From Anaerolinea sp. (GTDB lineage Bacteria; Chloroflexota; Anaerolineae; Anaerolineales; Anaerolineaceae), in the NCBI GenBank assembly GCA_020725865.1, contig DYEC01000001.1:186001-250000 (forward strand): a stretch of 64,000 nucleotides of DNA. Direction: 5' to 3'. Shown here in pieces: positions 44,346-53,540 of the stretch; position 1 is the stretch's first letter; every line of letters starts with the position of its first letter. The notes under the pieces were generated by a model. It was not told where the DNA came from. It searched no databases and saw only the letters and a program-made list of their open reading frames with translations. Made by a program: the position numbers and the translations under genes.

Positions 44346-45404
44346 TTATTCAGATTCCTGATAACCAATTTGAATCAGCTTGGTTCTTAATTCTCCAAGC
44401 AGAACGTGCTTTTCGGAAGGGGGAAGGAAGGAAGCCTGCGCTGCTGCCAGAATTAATTGGTAAAGCTTCTGGCGTGGCAAATCCAGCTCTTCGCATGCTA
44501 GGCGGTACTCATCACTCAATGTAATATTGGAAATGCTGGGGTCATCGGTATTGAGAGTCACACGAAGACCGGCATCAAGCATCTTAACAATGGGATGCTG
44601 GTGTTTACTTGCGACCGCACCAGTCTGGTAATTACTGGTCACACATACTTCAAAGGCGGTACCACGTTCGCGTGCTAGAGCGACGACATTTGCATCTTCA
44701 ATGATACGTACCCCATGACCAATGCGATCTGCCTGAAGGTTCTCAATGGCAAAACGGACACTCTCTGCGCCAGCCCATTCTCCCGCATGAACGGTCAGAA
44801 ATAACCCACTGCTTTTTGCAGAACGAAAGATATCTGCAAAGGGTTCAGCCGAAAAGTGCGCCTCATTTCCAGCAAGGTCAAGCCCGACAATACCTTTGTT
44901 CATTCGTTCGATTGCCAGCCTGGCGACCTCCTCAGCAAAAGAAGGCGATTCGTGCCGATTGACGCTTGCAATCAGCCGGGTGCGTACATCGAATAGTTGT
45001 TCAGCTTCCCTGGCGCTCTCACAGACCCAATCCATAACCTCCCCTAAGGCAAAGCCGCGGACGCGGCTGAGTGCCACCGGTGTGAAACGCAATTCGAGGT
45101 ATCGGACATGATCTGCCGCTGCGTCTGCTACAGCTTCGCGGGTGACACGGGCGATGACCTCTGGTGAAAGATAAAACAAGCGTAAAGTTTCGAATTTTGA
45201 GAGGAATGTCTCAAATGTCAGTGGATCATTGGGTTGCATTTGCACCAGAGCGCGTAAGCCGGGTTTGAGGGGCAACGTCAACTCGGAGATTCGAGCAATG
45301 TCTATCAGCGTATCCAGGCGCAGCGAACCTTCCAAATGGCGGTGAAGATCCACTTTTGGGAGCTGTCTGTAGCTTATGCCTTGGTAGTTTTCTATCTTTT
45401 TCAT
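44346..45404 (-). CDS. add: Adenosine deaminase
   Basis: This 352-residue enzyme deaminates adenosine to inosine. It shows the zinc ligands in L-P-K-V-D-L-H-R-H-L-E-G-S near residue 16, the zinc-binding H-A-G-E-W-A-G and R-I-G-H-G-V near 215, and T-L-N-T-D-D-P-S-I-S near 297. The start at 45404 is chosen to match the usual short N-terminus; an upstream ATG at 45464 is possible and neither has a strong ribosome-binding site. Adenine or N6-methyl-AMP deaminase are less likely alternatives. Confidence 0.9.
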   Translation of the reverse strand: MKKIENYQGISYRQLPKVDLHRHLEGSLRLDTLIDIARISELTLPLKPGLRALVQMQPNDPLTFETFLSKFETLRLFYLSPEVIARVTREAVADAAADHVRYLELRFTPVALSRVRGFALGEVMDWVCESAREAEQLFDVRTRLIASVNRHESPSFAEEVARLAIERMNKGIVGLDLAGNEAHFSAEPFADIFRSAKSSGLFLTVHAGEWAGAESVRFAIENLQADRIGHGVRIIEDANVVALARERGTAFEVCVTSNYQTGAVASKHQHPIVKMLDAGLRVTLNTDDPSISNITLSDEYRLACEELDLPRQKLYQLILAAAQASFLPPSEKHVLLGELRTKLIQIGYQESE

Positions 45405-45647
45405 GTGTCCAATTTCTGATGTGGCCTCCCATTGCGCTTTCACAAAGCCGGTGTTGTTATTCATTATAGCTTATTCTATTGGACTGAATAACAAATTAAA
45501 AATTGGACTTTAAGGATGCAACAGGTTCCTTTCGAAAACAACTGGTACATTGCTATTTGATGCGTTGGTGTGAGAACCAAACTGCACAGTATCAAAATGA
45601 TGGTAAGATATTGTGACAATCGGAGCGCAGTACAACAGAGGTCTGTG

Positions 45648-46481
45648 ATGCTACGGTTATTACTTGCGTTAACTTTATGCTTATTGTCTGGTGTCCCAAA
45701 CACTGCAACCAATACCAGTCCGAAGCTGTTGTTTGAGCGCTTGGAAGTGGACATCTGGCCAGAATACGATCGTCCGGATGTGCTGGTGATGTATACTATT
45801 TACTTACCAGATGAAACCCCATTACCGGCTGAGTTGAGCTTGCATATTCCCCTTGCAGCCGGGCAGTTCTCAATGCTGGGCGTAATGATGGAAGGTGCCC
45901 TGCGCGATATTGCTCCACAGGATTATCAAACAGAGACTGAGGAGAACTGGTTACGAGTTGACTTTACTGCCCGAATGCCTGTAATTCGATTGGAGTATTA
46001 TGATCCCAGCTTGAATCGCGTGGGTGATCAACGGGATTTTACCTATATCTGGCATGGTGACTATGCTGCGAAGACCATGAAAATTCAAGTTCAGCAGCCG
46101 GCAACCGCTACACAGATGAACATCTCCCTTAAGCGTGATGGGCAGGAAACTGATATGGGCAGTGGGTTGCCGGGGGCAAATGGTTTGCTATACTTTGGGG
46201 CAATAATTGGCGATGTTAAGCCGGGTCAATCAGTACAAGTGAGGCTATCTTATCTTAAGCCGGATGATAGTTTGAGCGTTAATTTACACTCTGTCCAACC
46301 CAGTCAGCCCATCACATTGCAGACCTCTGGCCGGACTACGCTGGTACAACTCTTGCCCTGGGTATTATTTACGGTGATTGGCTTTCTTTTTCTGGGAAGT
46401 ATGCTCTGGTATTGGCGAGACAGGCACTTTTTACAAAAAGGCAGTCGCTACCATTCCGACAAGGTGCAAAAGATAAAGTGA
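45648..46481 (+). CDS. Exported protein with C-terminal membrane anchor
   Basis: This 277-residue protein has a signal peptide (L-R-L-L-L-A-L-T-L-C), an extracytoplasmic beta-rich part (~25-225) and one C-terminal membrane helix (~240-262) with a basic tail. The ectodomain includes Y-T-I-Y-L-P-D-E-T-P-L-P-A and F-T-Y-I-W-H-G-D-Y. No family is recognised. The ATG at 45648 was chosen because AGAGG lies seven bases upstream and the signal peptide begins there. Confidence 0.7.
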   Translation: MLRLLLALTLCLLSGVPNTATNTSPKLLFERLEVDIWPEYDRPDVLVMYTIYLPDETPLPAELSLHIPLAAGQFSMLGVMMEGALRDIAPQDYQTETEENWLRVDFTARMPVIRLEYYDPSLNRVGDQRDFTYIWHGDYAAKTMKIQVQQPATATQMNISLKRDGQETDMGSGLPGANGLLYFGAIIGDVKPGQSVQVRLSYLKPDDSLSVNLHSVQPSQPITLQTSGRTTLVQLLPWVLFTVIGFLFLGSMLWYWRDRHFLQKGSRYHSDKVQKIK

Positions 46482-46596
46482 GATAAGGCAAGTGCAATAT
46501 TTTGCTACTAGTGGGGCAGACATACTGTCAATGGGGATTTGTTCTGCCGAACCTGTGGCATAAAATTACGTAGCGAATAAGAGAGTTGTTGAGATC

Positions 46597-47505
46597 ATGA
46601 AGCAAATATTCCGCAAAGATCAAGAGTGGTTATGGAAACTGTACGAGAAGGTGACCTGGCGGTCTATTCAGGATTACAGTTTGGTGGTGTTGGGAGCTTT
46701 GGTGCAAGCTTTAGCAATGCGGTTGTTTCTGGTACCGGCGCAGCTGGTTAGCGGAGGTGTAAGCGGCGCGGCACAGGTGGTGAACTATTATACCAATTGG
46801 CCTATTGGTTTGATGGTGTTCATCGGCAATGTGCCATTGTTTATTTTGGGGTGGCGGTTTCTAGGTGGACGGCGCTTTGCATTACGAACCGCATTGGCAA
46901 TTGCCGCTTTTTCTTTTTTGACCGATTTACTGGTACTTTTCATTCCCGCCGAAGGGGTAACCAGTGATCTGGTGCTGAATTCGATCTATGGCGGTGTAAT
47001 GTTGGGCATTGGTCTGGGATTAGTCTATCGCGGTCGTGGCACAAGCGGCGGTAGTGATATTCTGGGACGCATCCTGAATTATCGTTTTGGCATCTCGATT
47101 TCACAGGCATATCTGGTCACAGATACAATTGTGGTGTTGCTAGGTGGATTGGCTTTTAACTGGGAGCGTGCTTTGTACGGGCTGGTTGTAATTTATGTAA
47201 GTGGACTGGCGGCAGAAGCAGTTTCGGAGGGTTCGAGCATCTTTCGCGCCACAATGATTATCACGCGATACCCCCGGGAGGTGGCTGACCGCATTTTGAA
47301 CGATTTAGAGCGTGGTGTAACTATTCTCTCCGGTAGCGGGGCTTATACCGGTGCTGACCGTCCGGTTCTGTATTGTGTGGTGACGCGTGCAGAAGTAAAT
47401 CAGATCAAAGAAATCGTGCATCAGGTTGATCCTAATGCGTTCATGGTTATTGGTCAGGTATATGAGGCACTGGGAGAGGGGTTTAGGCCCTTAAAGTTGA
47501 CTTAA
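46597..47505 (+). CDS. YitT-family membrane protein
   Basis: This 302-residue protein has five or six membrane segments (DUF161), with V-S-G-G-V-S-G-A-A and G-R-G-T-S-G-G-S-D-I-L-G, and a C-terminal DUF2179 domain (~225-300, with S-G-S-G-A-Y-T-G and Y-C-V-V-T-R-A-E). The family is widespread and its function poorly defined. The ribosome-binding site is weak (GAG near -8). Monocistronic. Confidence 0.9.
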   Translation: MKQIFRKDQEWLWKLYEKVTWRSIQDYSLVVLGALVQALAMRLFLVPAQLVSGGVSGAAQVVNYYTNWPIGLMVFIGNVPLFILGWRFLGGRRFALRTALAIAAFSFLTDLLVLFIPAEGVTSDLVLNSIYGGVMLGIGLGLVYRGRGTSGGSDILGRILNYRFGISISQAYLVTDTIVVLLGGLAFNWERALYGLVVIYVSGLAAEAVSEGSSIFRATMIITRYPREVADRILNDLERGVTILSGSGAYTGADRPVLYCVVTRAEVNQIKEIVHQVDPNAFMVIGQVYEALGEGFRPLKLT

Positions 47506-47521
47506 AACTGAATGATTGCTT

Positions 47522-48247
47522 TCATCGTGAGATAACTGCAATCGCCAGCAATATCTGCCCAAAGTGATAAGTGATCATGACCCATAAGTTACCTCGTGGT
47601 ATCGGTGAGATAAAACGATTCTTAACCAACAATGCGTCAGAAAGGAAGAACAGACTTGCGCCAAGAGTGGCAAGGATGGCTGGGGTGATTGGTAAGTTGG
47701 GATACCACAACGAGGATAACAGGAAATTTAACCGAACCAAGTGATATTCGTGCACTGCAAGCCAATCGGGGCGCCACAGGGAAGCCAACGCGGAAAGCAA
47801 CATCAGGCTGATAATCGCGCCGTACACCATAATTGCCGGGACAAGGCTTCTGTGACCATGTTGCACCAGGCTCTTGCGAATGTTGAGCAAGAGAAAAAAA
47901 GCCAGGATGATGACAACCAGTGCAACGAGCAAAGCAATACTGTTGAGCACAGGCAGACTCTGGTTGAAGCCAGCGATATAGCAGAGATGGGCAACCAGAA
48001 ATGCCCCAAGCCCAGCTGGGAAATAGCGGGCAGGAAACAGAAGAAACACATCCCCTGCCAGTGAGAAAGACAAACCAAGTCCAAACCAGAAGTATGGCGA
48101 TTGCCAGCCGCCCATTTGCGTGTACCAGATGATTAATGCCAGCAGGGTGGCGGGTTTGGTCAGGTAACGTGTACGTTTCTGGTTGTGCCAAACTGCCAGC
48201 CAGTCTGAAATGGCAAAAAACACTGTCAGCCAGAGAAAGCTATTCAT
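47522..48247 (-). CDS. YhhN-family membrane protein (lysoplasmalogenase-like)
   Basis: This 241-residue integral membrane protein has seven to eight spans. The family pattern includes Y-L-T-K-P-A-T, G-L-S-F-S-L-A-G-D-V-F-L-L and A-H-L-C-Y-I-A-G-F, and F-F-L-S-D-A-L-L near the end. Some members hydrolyse lysoplasmalogens (TMEM86-type). Its ATG overlaps the era stop by four bases, so translation is coupled to era. Confidence 0.85.
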   Translation of the reverse strand: MNSFLWLTVFFAISDWLAVWHNQKRTRYLTKPATLLALIIWYTQMGGWQSPYFWFGLGLSFSLAGDVFLLFPARYFPAGLGAFLVAHLCYIAGFNQSLPVLNSIALLVALVVIILAFFLLLNIRKSLVQHGHRSLVPAIMVYGAIISLMLLSALASLWRPDWLAVHEYHLVRLNFLLSSLWYPNLPITPAILATLGASLFFLSDALLVKNRFISPIPRGNLWVMITYHFGQILLAIAVISR

Positions 48248-49164
48248 TGTCGGTCTTTCTCCACTACGTACCCCAACTGGCGCAGAACAGCCGGGTCATT
48301 GCGCCAGTTTTTAGCAACCTTTACCCGTAGTTCTAAAAAAATTCTACGCCCACTCATTTCCTCAATCGCCTGACGGGCGGTTGAGCCGATCTTTTTCAGC
48401 ATCTCTCCGCCGCGCCCGATAACAATCCCTTTGTGACTCTCCCGCTCAACCAGTAAGGTCGCAGCAACATAAGCGGTTTCCTCGCTGCGTTCTTTATATT
48501 CATCGATCCGAACAGCCAGCGAGTGCGGTACTTCATCACGCAGGTGTAGCAAGGCTGCTTCACGTACGAGGTCGGCAGCAATTTCTCGCTCGTATAAATC
48601 TGTGATTTGTTCCTCATCGTAGAACGGACTGCCGGGAGGCAGATGGTTGAAAATTTCTCTTAACAGTTGATCCTGTCCTTGACCAGTTGTTGCCGATAGC
48701 ACGATAGGGGTAGCGTTTGGATAGAGCGCCTGATAGAGCCGGCTTCGTTCCTGTAGTGCCATGGGGTTAAGCAAATCGGCTTTATTCAATGTCAACATGA
48801 CAGGCGGGGGATTTTTCAATGAGTTGAGTTTGGTGGCGACAATTTTATCTTCCTCTGTAGGCTCCACACTGACATCTACCATCCAGACAATGACATCGGC
48901 ATCCTCTAAAGTGTCCAGTGCAACCTGGTTCATAAATTCTCCGAGTTTGTGGACCGGCCTGTGAATGCCGGGGGTGTCTATAAAGATAATTTGTCCCTCG
49001 TCCAAGGTCAGGATACCAAGTTGCCGGCGGCGGGTGGTTTGTGGTCTTGGAGAAACGGCAGCGATTTTTTGTTTAAGCAACGCGTTGAGTAGAGTTGATT
49101 TGCCAACATTTGGGCGACCAACCAGAGCAACAAAACCAGAGCGAAAGGAGGTTTTTTGTATCAT
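48244..49164 (-). CDS. era: GTPase Era
   Basis: This 306-residue protein has G1 G-R-P-N-V-G-K-S near residue 16, Q-T-T-R-R-R (G2), D-T-P-G-I-H (G3) and N-K-A-D (G4), then a KH domain (~215-300) with I-V-I-G-R-G-G-E-M-L-K-K-I-G. Era binds the 3' end of 16S rRNA during 30S maturation. The ATG has no strong ribosome-binding site. Confidence 0.96.
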   Translation of the reverse strand: MIQKTSFRSGFVALVGRPNVGKSTLLNALLKQKIAAVSPRPQTTRRRQLGILTLDEGQIIFIDTPGIHRPVHKLGEFMNQVALDTLEDADVIVWMVDVSVEPTEEDKIVATKLNSLKNPPPVMLTLNKADLLNPMALQERSRLYQALYPNATPIVLSATTGQGQDQLLREIFNHLPPGSPFYDEEQITDLYEREIAADLVREAALLHLRDEVPHSLAVRIDEYKERSEETAYVAATLLVERESHKGIVIGRGGEMLKKIGSTARQAIEEMSGRRIFLELRVKVAKNWRNDPAVLRQLGYVVEKDRQ

Positions 49165-49310
49165 AATCCAGTTGATTTCGTTCGAATTGGATAAAAAATA
49201 ACAAAATTGTTGGGTGAGCGTAGGGTAATCGTAGGTTTTTCGTCCAGTATTACTTAACAGTGTGTGATATATTACATGTAAGGGCGACTTCTCTTCTTCT
49301 CCTCCTTAGA

Positions 49311-49339
49311 GAGCGCCGGGGTCGGCGTCCCCGGCGCTC
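49311..49339. terminator. GC-rich inverted repeat after the lipoprotein gene
   Basis: GAGCGCCGGGG and CCCCGGCGCTC pair perfectly (11 bp) around a seven-base loop, 16 bases beyond the lipoprotein stop. No clear T run follows, so termination efficiency is uncertain. Confidence 0.55.
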
Positions 49340-49354
49340 GCTGATTTAAGAAAG

Positions 49355-50230
49355 CTACTTGCTGACCAGAATGGTTTCAATCATTTGATCCAACAGGTCG
49401 AGTCTGGGGGTGAAGCTGTCGGCGGGTTGCGCACTGATTTTCTGTTCTATCTCTATAATGTATGTAGGAAACTGGTTTGAAAAGGCCTCCCAGTCGTTGT
49501 TGGGTATTGATTCGTAAGTGGGTGGAAGCGAAGGGTGGTTCACCGGCAGGGTAACGGAGATAAAGTAGCCTTCATTCTCTGTCATGCCCTGAAAACAATA
49601 AAACATATCGTGGTTGTTGATCGGTACAAAACTTTGCGCATATTGAGTGAGGAAACGCACGCCACTGCCATTTTGGAATTTAAGATATTTCACGTGTGCC
49701 TGCATCATCTGAGCTGCGTTCCAGATTGGCAGGTGGGGAATGTCTTCCGGTGCAGCCGGTGTGCGTGACATCAAGTCGCGGAATTCAGTGATGATCTCTG
49801 CTGCAGGCTCGCTCATTTGTATGTATTTGTTCACAGGATACACTTCAATGGTAGGCTCAAAGAATTTATCCTGAAGCACGTAACCATTGAACTTGAATTG
49901 AGTATATTCGGGATAGTTTTCAAACGCCGCGCCATCCGGTACAATGCTGGCAGGAACAACGGCAGTTTCAACACTACTGAAAAGTGATTTGTCGTATGAG
50001 AAGCTGATTCCGTTGAAGTTGACATCTGGCTCTGGTGTTGGACTGGATTGCTCAACCGGTTGGGTCGGTGGTAATTCTGGGATAGTGGGTTGGACGGGGA
50101 GCGTGAGTTGTTCCTGCGATTGTGTGGGGGCTTCGATGTTGCCCGCTTGAGGAACTGGCAAGTTGCAACTCAGAATCAAGATCAATGCTACTCCCACACT
50201 GATCAGTTTTATCGCTTTTGGTTTACTCAT
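49355..50230 (-). CDS. Lipoprotein of unknown function
   Basis: This 291-residue exported protein has lipobox L-I-L-S-C near residue 22, a Pro/Thr/Gln linker (~25-65) and a C-terminal domain with S-F-S-Y-D-K-S-L and Y-T-Q-F-K-F-N-G-Y. No family is recognised. The ATG at 50230 follows AGGAGG by six bases; a much longer frame upstream overlaps the GIY-YIG gene and is rejected. It follows that gene by 17 bases. Confidence 0.75.
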   Translation of the reverse strand: MSKPKAIKLISVGVALILILSCNLPVPQAGNIEAPTQSQEQLTLPVQPTIPELPPTQPVEQSSPTPEPDVNFNGISFSYDKSLFSSVETAVVPASIVPDGAAFENYPEYTQFKFNGYVLQDKFFEPTIEVYPVNKYIQMSEPAAEIITEFRDLMSRTPAAPEDIPHLPIWNAAQMMQAHVKYLKFQNGSGVRFLTQYAQSFVPINNHDMFYCFQGMTENEGYFISVTLPVNHPSLPPTYESIPNNDWEAFSNQFPTYIIEIEQKISAQPADSFTPRLDLLDQMIETILVSK

Positions 50231-50247
50231 TGTATTCCTCCTAGTTT

Positions 50248-50502
50248 TTAGGTGCACTTTTCGTTTTCGATCAAGCGTTGTTTTTGCAAATGGGAGAGAC
50301 GCTTGATCCCCTGTTCGCGGCGCATGGCACTGGACCGATTGGGCAGTTCTTCGGCATAAACAAGACAAACTGGTCGCCGCGATCGTGTGTAGTAAGCACC
50401 ACGCCCCCGATTGTGCTGCGAAACCCGGCGTTTCAGATTGGTTGTCCAGCCGGTGTAAAAAGTACCATCAGCACATTGGAGAATGTAGCAATAAAATGCC
50501 AT
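50248..50502 (-). CDS. GIY-YIG domain protein
   Basis: This 84-residue protein has Y-C-Y-I-L-Q-C-A-D-G-T-F-Y-T-G-W-T (the GIY-YIG pair), the catalytic Arg in N-L-K-R-R-V-S-Q-H-N, and Y-A-E-E-L near the end, as in small YhbQ/UPF0213-type proteins. Some are structure-specific endonucleases. The ATG at 50502 starts one base after the TyrA-like stop, so it is translationally coupled to it. Confidence 0.88.
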   Translation of the reverse strand: MAFYCYILQCADGTFYTGWTTNLKRRVSQHNRGRGAYYTRSRRPVCLVYAEELPNRSSAMRREQGIKRLSHLQKQRLIENEKCT

Positions 50503-50503
50503 A

Positions 50504-51478
50504 CTATTTTGGCTTCTTGCCTGCACGCAAGCCAATCATACGAGCAAAAACTTCGCCGCTGCCAGGGATTTCTGTTGCTGGATGTACCTCCCAGTCTCTG
50601 GCTTGGCGATGTTTCCACCATGCTTCGCGTCCCTGCCGGGCATGTTGGATAAGAGCAGCCAGTGCCTCGCTGTCTCTGGCTTCGATTGCCGAGCGCAGTG
50701 AGTGTAGAGCGGCAATCAGGTTATCCAGAGCGCGCAAGACGTTTTCGCGGTTCAACATAACACTTTGCCCGAACTCTTTTGTCTCGTCCGAGCTGAGTGC
50801 TGGTTGGGTTGCCTGAGCATATGCCTTACCCGCCAGTTTTTGCCCCTCTCGCCAGCCGGGTTGATCAATGGTGGCGTTGAGCAAGGCGACAGCTGCCAGT
50901 TTGGGCAACAAGTAACTGGCTGCCATGAGTCCGTCTGATTCCAGGGGGTCAGTGAAAAGTGGTTGAGCGCCCAGGAGACGAGTGATGTCACTGGCTAAGC
51001 GGATGGCATCGGGCTCAATACCTGGAGGGGTGGTTATAGTGATGATCCCATCTTTAAACAGATCAGCGTGGGCATTGACGGTTTCGCTATCTTCTTCGTT
51101 AAGATAAATTGGGTTCAGAGCGGGTGTGAACGTGATATAAAAGCGTTCTTTAGGCAGCATCTGATTCGCCCATTGACTGGTCGGGCTTTTGATCGGTGTG
51201 GTATCCAAAATCACGCATCTCTCCGGCAGTACAGACGCCATGGTTTGCAGAGTGTCACGAATTTCATCAACCGGTAAAGCCAGCACAACAATATCGGCAT
51301 TCTTAACCGCATCTGGCAGATTTGTACTGATCCGGTCTATGGCGCCGATTTTTTGCGCCTGACGTGATCGTTCCAAGCGTGGGTCGTAGCCAACTCGTTC
51401 GACATTTTTGGTTTGACCTGCCAGTGCCAAACCAAAAGAAGCTCCAATCTGCCCCAATCCAAGAATGGTCATCTGCAT
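50504..51478 (-). CDS. Prephenate dehydrogenase-like protein
   Basis: This 324-residue protein has an N-terminal Rossmann domain with [14 protein letters not shown] near residue 4 and I-V-V-L-A-L-P-V-D. It continues with L-D-T-T-P-I-K-S and a C-terminal all-helical domain typical of TyrA/arogenate dehydrogenases. It would make 4-hydroxyphenylpyruvate in tyrosine synthesis; the usual H-P-M-x-G motif reads F-T-P-A-L-N-P here, so the substrate is less certain. AGGAGG precedes the ATG. Confidence 0.75.
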   Translation of the reverse strand: MQMTILGLGQIGASFGLALAGQTKNVERVGYDPRLERSRQAQKIGAIDRISTNLPDAVKNADIVVLALPVDEIRDTLQTMASVLPERCVILDTTPIKSPTSQWANQMLPKERFYITFTPALNPIYLNEEDSETVNAHADLFKDGIITITTPPGIEPDAIRLASDITRLLGAQPLFTDPLESDGLMAASYLLPKLAAVALLNATIDQPGWREGQKLAGKAYAQATQPALSSDETKEFGQSVMLNRENVLRALDNLIAALHSLRSAIEARDSEALAALIQHARQGREAWWKHRQARDWEVHPATEIPGSGEVFARMIGLRAGKKPK

Positions 51479-51574
51479 GGGTTTATTTACCTCCTCAGGC
51501 AGCTCAACAACTTTGGTTTGATTATACTTCGAGGTAGGATAAAATGGGTGATTGTTCGGGGTTTCTTTTGTGGA

Positions 51575-51583
51575 TGGTATAAT
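51575..51583 (+). promoter_or_regulatory. Extended -10 promoter, leaderless
   Basis: TGGTATAAT (TG-n-TATAAT) ends six bases before the ATG at 51590, so the first transcribed base should be at or next to the start codon. Confidence 0.8.
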
Positions 51584-51589
51584 CAGTTT

Positions 51590-51802
51590 ATGCTGCCCGA
51601 TCTGAAGCTTGGTGATCTGGTGCGCTTACGAAAACCGCATCCCTGTGGTGGCTACGAGTGGAAAGTCATTCGTCTGGGGGCAGATATTGGTTTGGAATGT
51701 CGCATATGCGGTAGGCGAGTGCTTTTAACACGACGAGAGCTAGCGCGCCGTCTGAAAACAGTGTTTCTTTCTAGCAATGCTGGCAGTGATACGCAAAAAT
51801 AG
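51590..51802 (+). CDS. DUF951 small zinc-ribbon-like protein
   Basis: This 70-residue protein has [17 protein letters not shown] near residue 7 and [12 protein letters not shown] near 36. This is the DUF951 pattern with three Cys and a His able to hold a metal. Its role is unknown. The start was chosen because TATAAT is six bases upstream and the family begins here; a longer frame upstream crosses that promoter. Confidence 0.85.
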   Translation: MLPDLKLGDLVRLRKPHPCGGYEWKVIRLGADIGLECRICGRRVLLTRRELARRLKTVFLSSNAGSDTQK

Positions 51803-51823
51803 GGCAGGCAGGTTTCTGCGAAG

Positions 51824-51829
51824 TATAAT
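51824..51829 (+). promoter_or_regulatory. -10 box of tsaE, leaderless
   Basis: TATAAT ends six bases (TCAGTC) before the tsaE ATG at 51836. No ribosome-binding site and no strong -35 are present. Confidence 0.7.
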
Positions 51830-51835
51830 TCAGTC

Positions 51836-52330
51836 ATGCCGATTTTTGATCCTCAGGTTTTAGAGTTTATTAGTCGTAGCCCGGAGCAAACGCGACGGTT
51901 AGGCTTTAGGCTGGGTTCTCTTTTGCAACCTGGTGATCTAGTCTGTCTCTCTGGGGATTTGGGAACGGGAAAAACAACGATGGTGCAGGGAATCGCTCAA
52001 GGATGGGGCTCCTTGGATGTAGTATCCAGTCCGACGTTTGTTCTGGTGAACACATATCGTAAACCGGATGGACGGGTTCTACATCATCTGGATGCCTATC
52101 GTCTGCGGGACGCATTCGAGGCTGAAGATTTGGATATTTGTTCGATGATGGAAACTGGAGCACTGGTGGTAGAATGGCCTGAACGCATTCAGGCTGCATT
52201 GGACCCTCAACGTTTGTGGATCCAATTTACTTGGCTGGCGGATGAACAGCGCGGCATGGTGTTTAAACCACAAGGAGAGCGATACGTGTATCTAATCACA
52301 GAATTCCGCCGTCGGACATTTGGAGGTTAG
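51836..52330 (+). CDS. tsaE: tRNA t6A biosynthesis ATPase TsaE
   Basis: This 164-residue P-loop ATPase of the TsaBDE complex has Walker A G-D-L-G-T-G-K-T-T near residue 41, S-S-P-T-F-V-L-V near 64 and H-H-L-D-A-Y-R-L near 82. The complex puts threonylcarbamoyl on A37 of ANN-reading tRNAs. Leads a run with tsaB, rimI and udg. Confidence 0.95.
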   Translation: MPIFDPQVLEFISRSPEQTRRLGFRLGSLLQPGDLVCLSGDLGTGKTTMVQGIAQGWGSLDVVSSPTFVLVNTYRKPDGRVLHHLDAYRLRDAFEAEDLDICSMMETGALVVEWPERIQAALDPQRLWIQFTWLADEQRGMVFKPQGERYVYLITEFRRRTFGG

Positions 52331-52332
52331 CT

Positions 52333-53001
52333 GTGCTGCTGGCTGTGGATACCTCGACGCAGTGGATGGGTCTGGCATTGTATGATGAAGCCGGCGTGTT
52401 CGGCGAGATGGTCTGGCGGACGCGAAGCCACCACACGGTGGAGTTATCCCCTTCCATTGCTGAGTTATTAAAGCGCTGTGGAGTGGCTCCGCATGACCTG
52501 AGGGCATTGGGCGTTGCGCTTGGTCCTGGCTCATTCACCAGCCTGCGCATTGGGCTTGCTGTGGTTAAGGGGTTGGGGATGGCACTGCATATCCCCGTGA
52601 TCGGTATTCCGACACTAGATATTCTTGTAGCTGCACAGCCCGTGCAAGACTTACCGCTGGCGGCTGTACTTCATGCTGGGCGTGGGCGTTTGGCAGTTGG
52701 CTGGTATCTGGCTGTGGACGGCGGCTGGCAGTTACAGGAGGGTCCGCAGGTAATGAGTGTTGAGGAACTTGCCAGGCAGATTCGCAAACCCACACTGGTT
52801 TGTGGTGAACTGGATAGAGAAAGTCGTCAATTGCTTGGGCGAAAATACAGAAACGTCATTCTGGCTTCCCCTGCCAGTGCACTACGCAGACCCGCCTACC
52901 TGGCTGAACTGGCATGGAAACACTGGCGGGCCGGCAAAGCAGATGATGTTGCCTCTCTATCACCGATTTATTTGCATATTGCGGAATCTTCGTTGGGATA
53001 A
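52333..53001 (+). CDS. tsaB: tRNA t6A biosynthesis protein TsaB
   Basis: This 222-residue ASKHA-fold protein starts (GTG) L-L-A-V-D-T-S-T-Q-W, with L-G-P-G-S-F-T-S-L-R-I-G near residue 62. It is the scaffold partner of TsaD in t6A formation. GGAGG lies six bases before the GTG, within the end of tsaE, giving coupling. Confidence 0.95.
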   Translation: MLLAVDTSTQWMGLALYDEAGVFGEMVWRTRSHHTVELSPSIAELLKRCGVAPHDLRALGVALGPGSFTSLRIGLAVVKGLGMALHIPVIGIPTLDILVAAQPVQDLPLAAVLHAGRGRLAVGWYLAVDGGWQLQEGPQVMSVEELARQIRKPTLVCGELDRESRQLLGRKYRNVILASPASALRRPAYLAELAWKHWRAGKADDVASLSPIYLHIAESSLG

Positions 53002-53005
53002 GAAA

Positions 53006-53518
53006 ATGCCAGCCATACAAGAATTGTTTGTTCGCCGGATGGAAGAGAAGGATATCCCACATGCATGTGCCATTGATATCGCTTCTTCTGCTTTACCCTG
53101 GAGTGAGCACTCCTTACGGTTTGAGCTGAATCAGAATCCGGCTGCTCGCCTGTGGGTGGCAGAAATGGCGGATGATATGGGCGAAGCGCGTGTGGTTGGT
53201 TTGCTAGTTTTGTGGATCATTGTGGATGAAGTGCATATTGCCAATATCGCTGTACATCCAGATTTTCGCCGGCGTCGCATTGGTCAGAGGCTACTTGCGA
53301 AAGGGTTATTGTCTGCAAGCGAAGAAGGGGCGCGTTCGGTCTTCTTGGAAGTCAGGCGTGGGAATCTGGCGGCGCAATCTTTATACCGACGGTTTGGTTT
53401 TATCGAAACGGGAATACGTCCTCGTTACTACCGAGATAACCGCGAAGATGCAGTGCTGATGAGTTTGGAGAGCTTGCAACCCGATCTCTTACACAAATGG
53501 GAACAAGATACGTTGTGA
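53006..53518 (+). CDS. rimI: RimI-type N-acetyltransferase
   Basis: This 170-residue GNAT protein has V-H-I-A-N-I-A-V-H-P and the acetyl-CoA loop R-R-R-R-I-G-Q-R-L-L near residue 90, then L-E-V-R-R-G-N-L-A-A-Q-S-L-Y near 115. RimI acetylates ribosomal protein S18 or other N-termini. It starts five bases after tsaB; a longer frame overlapping tsaB is rejected. Confidence 0.9.
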   Translation: MPAIQELFVRRMEEKDIPHACAIDIASSALPWSEHSLRFELNQNPAARLWVAEMADDMGEARVVGLLVLWIIVDEVHIANIAVHPDFRRRRIGQRLLAKGLLSASEEGARSVFLEVRRGNLAAQSLYRRFGFIETGIRPRYYRDNREDAVLMSLESLQPDLLHKWEQDTL

Positions 53519-53540
53519 ACCGTTACAGGAGCCTGTGGAG

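Noticed and set aside
47637-48191. 184-residue minus-strand frame overlapping the YhhN gene
   Set aside because: Out-of-frame shadow of a recognised membrane protein; no membrane pattern or domain of its own.
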